A stretch of DNA of 22,438 nt from positions 1-22,438 of the forward strand of contig CAJUFI010000070.1 in NCBI GenBank assembly GCA_910585665.1, written 5' to 3'. A program made the position numbers and the translations under genes. Numbering within the stretch: the first letter of the stretch is position 1; every line of letters starts with the position of its first letter. A model generated the notes under the pieces. The model was not told where the DNA came from. It worked only from the letters and a program-made list of their open reading frames with translations, and did no database searches. This DNA is from an uncultured Acetatifactor sp. GTDB taxonomy: Bacteria; Bacillota; Clostridia; Lachnospirales; Lachnospiraceae. Of the stretch, positions 1-7,636 are shown in pieces.

Positions 1-482
1 GCAGTTGTTAATTGGGCATGGTCAAGTACCCACCATCATGCCAGAAGCCTCAAATATAGTTTGGATATGTAGTCAGTCGCTTGAAAATATGGTAGACTTG
101 TACTCAGCGGAAGGGCGTTGAGAGAAATGGGACGATATTTTATACTGTGAAAGATTTCACTTGCCGTGAAACCAGACTGCGTAACGCTGGCTGAATCAAT
201 CGCATGATTATAGGCAGTATTCAGCGTTATGCAGTATAACACAGAGGCCAGTGCGAGCCTGAACTGCACTATATGGTAAGGCTTGACGGCAGGCTGCGGG
301 AAATCCGGCAGCGGTTTGGGGAGAGAGAAAGCTGTTTGGCCATAAATAAGGGCAGACAGTACGGGAAGCCAGGTTTTTCTTGATTTCCTGTCGTTGCTGC
401 GCAAATATTATCTGGATTTGGATGAGGAGGCCGACTTTCCGGACGGTGATGCTGGCCGGGGTCTATGATACCAAGAACCTGA
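1..482. other. No identifiable gene; probable degraded DNA
   Basis: Both strands are broken by stops and no reading frame here has a convincing ribosome binding site or recognisable motif. The longest minus-strand frame (36-404) has no family signature. A short plus-strand stretch near 280-400 reads like fragments of a small regulatory protein but is interrupted and I cannot identify it. The segment ends exactly where the first foldback element begins, so it may be the residue of an earlier insertion. Confidence 0.5.
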
Positions 483-588
483 TTAGGAATTGTCGGAAAA
501 TAACTGCTGCAATTGCTTCAGGCAAAAGCCCGGAAATACAATAAAAATTGCCATAAACTTGCAGCAGTTATTTGTAGACACTTCCTTA
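483..588 (+). repeat. Foldback element copy 1 (100 bp plus TTA flanks)
   Basis: The core runs from GGAATTGTC at 486 to its near inverted repeat GACACTTCC ending at 585, exactly 100 bp, with TTA on both sides (483-485, 586-588). Inside the termini, a 15-bp perfect inverted repeat (AAATAACTGCTGCAA and its complement) forms a second stem, leaving a central loop of about 40 nt. Copy 2 (8935-9040) is in the opposite orientation and also has a 100-bp core; a partial copy 3 begins at 22385. About 84 of 100 positions agree between copies 1 and 2. There is no coding capacity. This fits a MITE-like non-autonomous element with a 3-bp TTA target duplication, or TTA may simply be part of the element. I do not recognise the family. 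Confidence 0.8.
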
Positions 589-682
589 ATAAAAATAAGA
601 AGCCCGGCCTGGGGGAAGTCACGGCAGGCGGCAGAAAGATAGTGGAGGCGGCAGTGTGAGGGAGAATTTCCGCGCTTATAAC

Positions 683-711
683 TTTACTTTTTCCCCATAG
701 TTTTGTATACT
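683..711 (+). promoter_or_regulatory. Sigma-A-type promoter upstream of the HtrA-like gene
   Basis: A -35 box TTTACT (683-688) and a -10 box TATACT (706-711) are separated by exactly 17 bp. Start would be near 718, giving a leader of about 118 nt before the ATG at 836. It is the best promoter match upstream of the first operon, and would drive the HtrA-like gene and the abutting YhaM-like gene. Confidence 0.6.
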
Positions 712-835
712 ATGAAACAGAAACGACATCCGGCTGCCGACCGGGCGGCCAATCCGTGGCAGATTGGCCTGTGCAGCGGCGGGAGGGTTCCGGCGTCTGT
801 GGGGCAGCCGTGGCGAAAGGCAGGAAAGGAGCAAA

Positions 836-2356
836 ATGCCTGACTTAGAGCAGAATAATCAGAGCGATTTTCCCAATGAGAACAAGGAATTTCTCAATGA
901 GAACAAGGAATTTCTCAATGAGAACAAGGAATTTCTCATAGAAAAAATCAAAGAAAAGCCGGTCAACAAGAAGAAGCTGATTCGACGGACCATCATTACG
1001 GTGTCCATGGCGGTCATCTTCGGATCGGTGGCCTGCGTCACGTTCCTTGTGCTGGAGCCGGTGATCAGCAACTGGCTGTATCCCGAGGAGGAACCCGAGA
1101 TACAGACGGTGGAATTCCCGGAGGACAAGGAGGAGATGTCGCCGGAAGACATGCTGGCGGAGAACCTGCCCACGGAGAGCCCCGAGCCTACGCCCAGCCC
1201 CAGCCCGGAGCCGGACCAGGCCGGGGAAGGGGGAGAGGAGGAATATGTCCAGCTGGGGCAGGAGCAGGTGCAGGAGATTCTGTCCCAGGTCACTTTCGAC
1301 CTGAACCATTACAGCCAGCTGTACGCCGCGCTGTATGAATACGGAAACGAGCTGAGCCGCCACATCGTCACTGTCACGGCAGTGACCTCCAACATCGACT
1401 GGTTCAACAGTGTGCAGGAGAGCGAGAACCAGTGTTCCGGGGTCATCATCTCCGAGAACGGCATGGAGCTTCTGATTCTGACGGACTATTCTGCCATCAA
1501 GTCCGCGGAGAGGCTGCTCCTGACCTTTTTCGACAACTCCCAGATGGAGGCCCAGCTGAAGCAGTACAATGAAGCCACCAATCTGGCGGTGCTGTCGGTG
1601 CCCCTGGAAGGATTGTCCGATGCCGTGAAAGGCAGGGCGGAGATAGCGGAGGGGGAAGGGACGGAAGGCCAGAGCGACTCGGAGGTGGCAGAAGGAGAGC
1701 CCCGGGCTCCGGAGAACCATCTGCCCATCGTCAGCATCGGCTACTCCAACACCAGGAGCCTTGTGGGCACGCCTGTGATAGCCATAGGCAGCCCCATGGG
1801 CACCAGCAATTCGATGAGCTACGGTATGATAACCTCGTTCAACACCGTCATTTCCACCACGGACCGGAATTATAAGCTTCTGATGACGGACATCAGCGGA
1901 AGCCAGAATGCCAGCGGGGTGCTGTTCGACCTACAGGGTAGGATGATCGGCATCATCACGAACTACAAGACGGGGGCTGATATGAAGAACCTGATCACGG
2001 CCTATGGCATCACGGATCTGCAGAAGACGGTGGAGAAGATGTCCAACGCCTCGCCGATCGCTTATCTGGGCGTCAGGGGAGTGGATGTGCCGAAGGAGGC
2101 CAACCAGGAGCTGGGCGTGCCCTTCGGCGCTTATGTGGAGGTGGTGGACATGGATTCTCCGGCCATGCGGGCAGGCATCCAGCCGGGGGACGTGATCGTG
2201 GCCATAGGGGAAAAGCCGGTGAACACTTTCAACGAGTACAGCAACGCGCTGATGGCGCTGGAACCGGGACAGACCGTGGATGTGACCATCAAGCGCCAGG
2301 CGCAGGAGGAATATAAGGAAATGGAGTTCAATATTGAATTAGGAGGAGTCAGATAG
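836..2356 (+). CDS. Membrane-anchored HtrA-like (DegP family) PDZ protein, probable pseudoprotease
   Basis: 506 residues from the ATG at 836, preceded by AGGAAAGGAG; an upstream in-frame ATG (764) lacks a ribosome binding site. Order: charged cytoplasmic tail with three NENKEFL repeats (about 14-34), one membrane segment (about 51-76), an acidic/proline-rich linker (about 84-135), a trypsin-like domain (about 175-400) and a PDZ domain (about 405-500). The fold motifs are recognisable, but the catalytic positions are not: the HtrA histidine motif reads ILTDYS (S219 where His is expected), the DLAV motif reads NLAV (N249), and the GNSGG motif reads QNASG (A359 for the nucleophile). All three replacements together suggest a non-proteolytic peptide-binding or scaffold protein at the outer face of the membrane. 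The alignment is by eye. The gene ends at the base before the next start codon, so it is co-transcribed with the nuclease gene. Confidence 0.85.
   Translation: MPDLEQNNQSDFPNENKEFLNENKEFLNENKEFLIEKIKEKPVNKKKLIRRTIITVSMAVIFGSVACVTFLVLEPVISNWLYPEEEPEIQTVEFPEDKEEMSPEDMLAENLPTESPEPTPSPSPEPDQAGEGGEEEYVQLGQEQVQEILSQVTFDLNHYSQLYAALYEYGNELSRHIVTVTAVTSNIDWFNSVQESENQCSGVIISENGMELLILTDYSAIKSAERLLLTFFDNSQMEAQLKQYNEATNLAVLSVPLEGLSDAVKGRAEIAEGEGTEGQSDSEVAEGEPRAPENHLPIVSIGYSNTRSLVGTPVIAIGSPMGTSNSMSYGMITSFNTVISTTDRNYKLLMTDISGSQNASGVLFDLQGRMIGIITNYKTGADMKNLITAYGITDLQKTVEKMSNASPIAYLGVRGVDVPKEANQELGVPFGAYVEVVDMDSPAMRAGIQPGDVIVAIGEKPVNTFNEYSNALMALEPGQTVDVTIKRQAQEEYKEMEFNIELGGVR
875..937 (+). repeat. Three perfect 21-bp tandem repeats in the HtrA-like gene
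   Basis: Three identical in-frame 21-bp units at 875-895, 896-916 and 917-937 each encode NENKEFL in the cytoplasmic tail. Identity extends to third codon positions, which points to recent slippage or unequal recombination rather than old duplication. Any change in copy number would keep the reading frame. Confidence 0.95.
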
Positions 2357-3301
2357 ATGAAATTCATCAGGGACTTGAAGGAAGGGGATAGGGTTTCCGA
2401 TATCTATCTCTGCAAGCATAAGCAGGCTGCAGTGACGAAGAACGGAAAGCCTTACGAGAACGTGATACTGCAGGACAAGACAGGGACTGTGGACGCCAAG
2501 GTCTGGGAGCCGAACAATCCGGGGATCGGGAATTATGATACGCTGGACTACATAGAGGTCTACGGGGATGTGAACAATTTCCAGGGGGCTCTGCAGGTGT
2601 CGGTCAAGCGCATCCGGGTCTGCCAGGAGGGGGAGTACAATCCTGCGGATTATCTGCCGGTCAGCGGGAAGGACAATGACACCATGTACCTGGAGCTGCT
2701 GGAACTGATAGACAGCATCAGGAACCCATATCTGAAGCAGCTGCTGGAGGAGTTCTTCGTCAAGGACAAGGCCTTTACCAAAGCGTTCCGGTATTCTTCC
2801 GCGGCAAAAACGGTGCATCATGGTTTCGTGGGCGGATTATTGGAGCATACTTTAAGCGTGACGAAGCTGTGCGAGTACTATTGCAGCGCCTATCCGATTC
2901 TGAAGCGGGATCTGCTGCTGACTGCGGCCATGTGCCATGACATCGGCAAGGTGAAGGAAATTTCCCCTTTCCCGGAGAATGACTACACGGATGACGGACA
3001 GCTGCTGGGGCATATCGTCATGGGCTCCCAGATGGTGGCGGAGAAAGCGGCGAAAATCGACGGCTTTCCCCATGTGATGCTGTCCCAGGTACAGCACTGC
3101 ATTCTGGCCCATCATGGGAAATATGAGTACGGTTCGCCGAAGCTTCCGGCGCTGATGGAAGCCATGGCTCTGAATTATGCGGATGATACGGACGCGAAGC
3201 TGGAGACCTTCAAGGAGATTCTGGAGAACAACAGCGGGAATCAGGGCTGGCTGGGATACAACAGGCTGTTCGAGTCGAATCTGCGGGTGGCCAAGGAATA
3301 A
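2357..3301 (+). CDS. yhaM: YhaM-like 3'-5' exoribonuclease (OB fold + HD domain)
   Basis: 314 residues, the usual length of YhaM. An N-terminal OB-fold nucleic-acid-binding domain (about 12-90) is followed by an HD phosphohydrolase domain (about 150-290) with HHGFVGGLLEHT at 154-165, CHDIGK at 193-198 and a later HHGK motif near 250, the expected metal ligands. The family (known from Bacillus subtilis YhaM) degrades RNA and single-stranded DNA from the 3' end in a metal-dependent way in the cytoplasm. The start ATG at 2357 directly follows the TAG of the HtrA-like gene (2354-2356), with AGGAGGAG just upstream inside that gene, so translation is likely coupled. Family assignment is firm; the exact substrate here is inferred. 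Confidence 0.88.
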   Translation: MKFIRDLKEGDRVSDIYLCKHKQAAVTKNGKPYENVILQDKTGTVDAKVWEPNNPGIGNYDTLDYIEVYGDVNNFQGALQVSVKRIRVCQEGEYNPADYLPVSGKDNDTMYLELLELIDSIRNPYLKQLLEEFFVKDKAFTKAFRYSSAAKTVHHGFVGGLLEHTLSVTKLCEYYCSAYPILKRDLLLTAAMCHDIGKVKEISPFPENDYTDDGQLLGHIVMGSQMVAEKAAKIDGFPHVMLSQVQHCILAHHGKYEYGSPKLPALMEAMALNYADDTDAKLETFKEILENNSGNQGWLGYNRLFESNLRVAKE

Positions 3302-3470
3302 AACCTGCTGTTTCGTTGAACGCTATGAAAAACTCTTGTGGTTTGGGGTGATGAATAGGCTCTCGGAAGCTCAGGAAGCAGAATCGGGCGCCGGGACAGA
3401 AAGGTACCTGGAGAGCAATGGATGGACGGACAGGTATGGGAAAAGGATGATAGAAAGGTGTGGAAGGGAA

Positions 3471-4619
3471 ATGAAAGTGACAGAAGATATTTTATATGTG
3501 GGCGTCAATGACCATGAGGTGGATTTGTTCGAGGGACAGTACCAGGTGCCCAACGGGATGTCCTACAATTCTTATGTGATATTGGATGAAAAGACGGCGG
3601 TGATGGACACAGTGGACGGGGGGTTCGGTGCGCCCTGGCTGGCCAACGTGGAGACGGCGCTTGCCGGGCGCAGGCCGGACTATCTGGTGGTACAGCACAT
3701 GGAGCCGGATCATTCGGCCTGTATTCCGCTTTTTCTGGAAAAATATCCGGAGACACAGGTGGTGGCCACGGCTCAGGCGTTCAAGATGATGGATCAGTTC
3801 TTCGCGCTGGATTCCGGGGTGAAGCGGATGCCTGTGGCCAACGGCGGAGAGCTGGAGCTGGGCCGCCACAAGCTGACCTTCGTCTGTGCGCCCATGGTGC
3901 ATTGGCCGGAGGTGATGATGACCTATGACGGGACGGACAAGGTGCTGTTCTCCGCGGACGGCTTCGGGAAGTTCGGGGCCCTGGACGTGGAGGAGGACTG
4001 GGCGGATGAAGCCAGGCGGTACTATATCGGCATCGTGGGCAAGTTCGGGATGCAGGTGCAGAACGTGCTGAAGAAAGCGGCCCAGCTGGACATAGAGAAG
4101 ATTTGTCCTCTTCATGGGCCGGTGCTGGATGGGAATCTGGCATATTATCTGAATCTGTACGACACCTGGTCTTCCTATCGGCCGGAGGCTGAGGGCGTGA
4201 CGGTGGCCTATGCTTCCATCTACGGGCATACCAAGGAGGCGGCGCTGTATCTGGCGAAGGAGCTTCGGGAGAAGGGGACGGCGGTGGCGGTCTATGACCT
4301 GGCCAGGGACGACATGTCGGCGGCAGTGGCGGATGCTTTCCGCTACAGCAAGCTGGCGCTGGCCTGCAATACTTACAATGCCGGCATGAACCCTTTCATG
4401 AACGATTTCCTCACGCGGTTGGCGGAGCACAGCTATCAGAACCGGACGGTGGCACTGATTGAGAACGGCTCCTGGGCGCCTATGGCGGCGAAGGCCATGC
4501 GGGCTAAGCTGGAGGGCGGCAAGGAGATTGTGTTCGCGGAGCATGCGGTGACGCTGCTGTCCGCCATGAAGGCGGAGAATGAGGCGCAGTTGAAGGCGCT
4601 GGCGGCGGAGCTGGCTTAA
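3471..4619 (+). CDS. fprA: FprA family A-type flavodiiron protein
   Basis: 382 residues from the ATG at 3471 (GGAAGGG 3-9 bases upstream); the frame is open further upstream to 3177 but that part overlaps the previous gene out of frame. The N-terminal metallo-beta-lactamase-type domain carries all expected diiron ligands: H76, E78, D80 with H81, H144, D163 and H215. The C-terminal flavodoxin domain starts near 243 with the FMN phosphate loop YASIYGHT. Known members reduce O2 to water, and/or NO, using electrons from rubredoxin, protecting anaerobes from oxygen. No rubredoxin or reductase module is fused and none is in the window, so the electron donor lies elsewhere. The substrate preference, O2 or NO, cannot be read from the sequence. 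The 169-bp gap before it contains no clear promoter or terminator. Confidence 0.92.
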   Translation: MKVTEDILYVGVNDHEVDLFEGQYQVPNGMSYNSYVILDEKTAVMDTVDGGFGAPWLANVETALAGRRPDYLVVQHMEPDHSACIPLFLEKYPETQVVATAQAFKMMDQFFALDSGVKRMPVANGGELELGRHKLTFVCAPMVHWPEVMMTYDGTDKVLFSADGFGKFGALDVEEDWADEARRYYIGIVGKFGMQVQNVLKKAAQLDIEKICPLHGPVLDGNLAYYLNLYDTWSSYRPEAEGVTVAYASIYGHTKEAALYLAKELREKGTAVAVYDLARDDMSAAVADAFRYSKLALACNTYNAGMNPFMNDFLTRLAEHSYQNRTVALIENGSWAPMAAKAMRAKLEGGKEIVFAEHAVTLLSAMKAENEAQLKALAAELA

Positions 4620-4730
4620 GAGAGATTTTCCGGGAGGGCGCACAGCTTATTCCGGGCTGCGGGAGGGCCTGTTGGAAGGGGCTCATTGGAAAGCCGGGCC
4701 GGTCAGGACTGAAAAGAGAAAAACGGGATA

Positions 4731-6320
4731 ATGTATATGAAATATCAAAAAAACGAACTTATATCCGTGGTGATTGAAGACATCGGAAATGAGGGCTTTG
4801 GGATTGGCAAGGCGGAGGGCTTTACGCTGTTCGTGAAGGATGCCGTAGTGGGCGATGTCGTGGAGGCAAGGATTGTCAAAGCCAAGAAAAATTACGCTTA
4901 TGCGCGTCTGGAGAAGGTCTTGAAGCCTTCTCCTTTTCGCGTGGAGCCGAAATGCGCGTATCACAGGCAGTGCGGGGGCTGCCAGCTGCAGGCGCTTTCC
5001 TATGAGAAGCAGCTGGAGTTCAAACAGGACAAGATTCGGAACAGCCTGATTCGGATAGGCGGGTTCGCCCCGGAGTACATAGATGAACGGATGGAGTCTA
5101 TCGTGGGGATGGAGGAGCCTTTCCGTTATCGGAACAAGGCGCAGTATCCGGTGGGGACGGACAGGGAAGGGAACGTGATTGCCGGGTTTTACGCGGGGAG
5201 AACTCATAGTATCATCGCAAACACCGACTGTCTGCTGGGGCCTGTGGAAAATCAGGCGGTCATGGAAGCCGTACTGGAATACATGCGGGAGAACCAGGTC
5301 AGCGCCTATGACGAGACATCTGGAACCGGGCTGGTGCGGCATGTGCTGATACGCAAGGGCTTTGCCAGCGGGGAGATCATGGTGTGCCTGGTGATCAACC
5401 GAGAAATGACACACGTGTCGGATTTCTTCCGGAAAACTGGAACTGACAGCGTGATTCGCGGCACGGGAAGAAGAGCAGCGTCATCAGGAAAGGGTGTGAC
5501 GGAGGACGGCACAGAGGATGCTGGTTTGATGACTGGGAGCGAGAGAGAATTTTTGCCCAGACAGGAGATGCTGCTCCGGAAGTTGGCCGGCATAGAGGGC
5601 ATGACCAGCATATCCGTGAGCATCCAGACAGAGCGGACAAATGTCATCATGGGAGAGGAAGTGCACACCATCTGGGGAAAGGATGTGATATCCGACACCA
5701 TCCGCGTCCGGGACATGACGCGCCCGGGATGGCCTTATACGGGAGAGGAGCTGACTTTCCATATCTCGTCGCTGTCCTTCTATCAAGTGAACCCTGTCCA
5801 GACGGAGAAGCTCTACAGCCTTGCCCTGGAATACGCCGGGCTCACCGGCCAGGAGACGGTGTGGGATCTGTACTGCGGTATTGGAACCATATCCCTGTTC
5901 CTGGCGGGCAAGGCGAAGGGGGTCTACGGCGTGGAGGTTGTGCCTCAGGCTATTGAGGACGCCAAAGAGAACGCGGCCCGGAACGGGATTGGGAATGCGG
6001 CGTTCTTCGTTGGGAAGGCGGAGGAGGTGCTGCAGGAGTTTTATCACGGCGGGGATGGGGAGGACGCTGCGCGTCCGGACGTGGTGGTGGTGGACCCGCC
6101 CCGGAAGGGCTGCGATGAGGCATGCCTGAGGGGCATATTGGCGGCGGAGCCGGAGCGGATTGTCTATGTAAGCTGCGACCCGGCGACCCTGGCCCGGGAT
6201 CTGCGGGTGCTCTGCGACGGGGGGTATGGAATTGAACGAGTGCGGGGGGTTGATCAGTTCGGGATGACGGTGCATGTGGAGACGGTTGTAATGCTTTCCC
6301 ACAAAAAAACGACAGCGTAA
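4731..6320 (+). CDS. rlmD: 23S rRNA (uracil-C5)-methyltransferase RlmD/TrmA family, frameshifted before its C-terminal appendage
   Basis: 529 residues as read. A TRAM-type RNA-binding domain (about 5-60) is followed by iron-sulphur cysteines C75, C81 and C84 (CAYHRQCGGC) and a class I SAM domain with DLYCGIGT, VDPPRKGCD, the nucleophile C482 in YVSCDPATLARDL, and the general base E517 in HVETVVML. The family makes 5-methyluridine in 23S rRNA; the exact position (U1939 or U747) is not readable. A low-complexity insert (about 240-275) sits between the RNA-binding and catalytic parts. The frame stops at 6318-6320 shortly after an A7 tract (6303-6309); the conserved appendage continues in the -1 frame to 6637. 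All catalytic residues precede the shift, so activity may survive without it. The start could be ATG 4731 or ATG 4737; the ribosome binding site is weak (GAAAAGAG). Confidence 0.88.
   Translation: MYMKYQKNELISVVIEDIGNEGFGIGKAEGFTLFVKDAVVGDVVEARIVKAKKNYAYARLEKVLKPSPFRVEPKCAYHRQCGGCQLQALSYEKQLEFKQDKIRNSLIRIGGFAPEYIDERMESIVGMEEPFRYRNKAQYPVGTDREGNVIAGFYAGRTHSIIANTDCLLGPVENQAVMEAVLEYMRENQVSAYDETSGTGLVRHVLIRKGFASGEIMVCLVINREMTHVSDFFRKTGTDSVIRGTGRRAASSGKGVTEDGTEDAGLMTGSEREFLPRQEMLLRKLAGIEGMTSISVSIQTERTNVIMGEEVHTIWGKDVISDTIRVRDMTRPGWPYTGEELTFHISSLSFYQVNPVQTEKLYSLALEYAGLTGQETVWDLYCGIGTISLFLAGKAKGVYGVEVVPQAIEDAKENAARNGIGNAAFFVGKAEEVLQEFYHGGDGEDAARPDVVVVDPPRKGCDEACLRGILAAEPERIVYVSCDPATLARDLRVLCDGGYGIERVRGVDQFGMTVHVETVVMLSHKKTTA
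6303..6309 (+). promoter_or_regulatory. A7 slippery tract at the rlmD frameshift
   Basis: Zero-frame codons are CAC AAA AAA ACG. Moving one base back gives AAA AAA then AAC GAC AGC, entering the frame that encodes the RlmD appendage. A lysine tRNA on AAA could slip here; RNA polymerase adding one A would give the same product. No clear stimulatory hairpin or well-spaced Shine-Dalgarno sequence is visible, so a simple disabling deletion or a sequencing error is equally possible. Confidence 0.5.
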
Positions 6321-6637
6321 TCAACGTAAAAGTGGAGTTTGGCGAAGGTGAGGGCAAAGTGCCGCTTGATAATATTGCCAAGAGAGCTGAAGCGTACAAG
6401 CCGAAAGAGCGGGTTACATATAAGATGATTAAGGAATACATAGAAGCGAAGTATGGCTTCAAAGTACATACCGCATATATCGCAGAGGTAAAGAGGCAGT
6501 TAGGATTGCCGATGTATGATGCTCCTAATGCGGTTGAGGAATTGAAACAGCCGAGGAAGCATCCGACGGCGGAGAAAGCGGAAGCGATTAAAGATGCTTT
6601 GAAGTATTTTAATTTGATTTCCGACAATTTAATTTAG
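6308..6637 (+). pseudogene. C-terminal appendage of RlmD in the -1 frame
   Basis: About 109 codons from the slip site to TAG at 6635-6637. The reading begins NDSVINVKVEFGEGEG and has the pattern of a small lysine-rich, probably nucleic-acid-binding appendage that, from memory, is attached in frame to RlmD-type methyltransferases in many Lachnospiraceae (motifs KVTYKMIKEYIE-like, KVHTAYIAEVKR, QPRKHPT). The only start codon is a GTG at 6332 with no ribosome binding site, so independent translation is unlikely. The last residues (NLISDNLI) depart from the usual ending, and this is where the AT-rich island begins. It is either a functional frameshift product or the lost tail of a damaged gene. 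Confidence 0.6.
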
Positions 6638-6653
6638 AGAAGGAGGAGTAGAG

Positions 6654-6872
6654 GTGAAACTAAAGAAGATAGCGATTACAAATTACAGACAGTTTCAAAA
6701 TGCAGTTATAAACTTTGATGATGAATTGACAATTTTAGCTGGCGCCAATAATAGTGGAAAAACATCTATTATTGAACTTTTTAAAAGATTGTTTAGAGAT
6801 AGAAATTTTTCAATAGTAGATTTACGGATATTAAACTTCATGATGATAAAATCATTTTTTCTGATAAAGTGA
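6654..6872 (+). pseudogene. N-terminal fragment of OLD/GajA-like AAA ATPase
   Basis: 72 residues from the GTG at 6654, with a strong AGGAGGAG 6 bases upstream. It begins MKLKKIAITNYRQF and has the Walker A loop GANNSGKTS (30-38), typical of OLD-family and RecF/SMC-like ATPases. A full GajA/OLD protein has several hundred more residues, including the signature and Walker B motifs and a TOPRIM nuclease, all absent here. The fragment runs into sequence belonging to a different protein around 6800. Base composition is AT-rich, unlike the flanking genes, which indicates transfer. Read together with the next fragment it looks like the start of a Gabija-type operon after an internal deletion. It could belong to another ATPase-helicase pair. 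Confidence 0.7.
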
Positions 6873-7636
6873 AAAAGTTGGAGGAAGTATATGATACTTC
6901 GACTATGACCATACAAGAGTTTTGTGAATTCTTAACAGATAATGAATATTGTAATGAGGATATTTTTCTTCCGTTTTTCAAAGATACGGAATATGAAAAC
7001 GTGCTGAAGGTGTCGCTGTCACAATTAAATGCTTTATATACATATTTAGGGAAGCCTAGCGTTTCTACACAGCATGGGGTAAAAGGTGAAGGGCACAATA
7101 ATGTTTGCTTTATTGCAGAAGACTCAACTCGAAATCCAATAGTTTATATGTATGAGTTTTTTAAATTATTATGTGCTGGGGATATTAATTTAACAGATTT
7201 TCAAAACTTTTATTATGATTATGTATCTGATATGAAATCAATGGATTTAACTTATTTAAAGCCAGCTAGAACATATAAGGAACATGAGGATGAGTATTTA
7301 AAGTTTGCCCAGTATGTAAAAAATAAGTACAAGGACAATAAATATTTTTCGTTTTGCCAACAAGAATATTATGACAAATATTTGAATAATCCTAATTCCA
7401 CTAATGCAAAAGATTGTTTTAAAGCAACAAAAATTAAAGGCATTTTATGGGCATATAAATTATTTTATGTAGGGTGTTCTCGTGCGAAAGAAAACTTAGT
7501 TATTGTAGTAGATGAGAACAAAATAGCATCGTATGGAAAAGAATTTATAAAAAGAATGATTTCCATAGGATTTGATGTTATAGGGGGAGAGCTGTATGGC
7601 GAAGAAAATAGAGATAGTCATGGATGGGTATATTGA
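6803..7636 (+). pseudogene. C-terminal fragment of UvrD/GajB-like helicase
   Basis: The frame is open from the stop at 6800-6802; the first start codon is GTG 6869 (255 residues) with no ribosome binding site. It carries late superfamily 1 helicase motifs: the motif V-like STQHGVKGEGHNNVCFI and the motif VI-like LFYVGCSRAKENLVIV near the end. Walker A and motifs Ia-IV are missing, so it cannot be an active helicase. In Gabija, gajA (OLD-like nuclease) precedes gajB (UvrD-like helicase); here the start of the first and the end of the second are joined in different frames, as one deletion of roughly 2-3 kb would produce. The 3' end overlaps the next gene by 41 bp, suggesting the downstream nuclease gene was part of the same operon. 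Confidence 0.7.

Noticed and set aside
36..404. 122-codon minus-strand frame at the left end
   Set aside because: No ribosome binding site, no family pattern, and it crosses degraded sequence.
3492..4643. 383-codon minus-strand frame opposite fprA
   Set aside because: The plus-strand frame has all flavodiiron ligands; the minus frame is a GC-rich shadow without family motifs.
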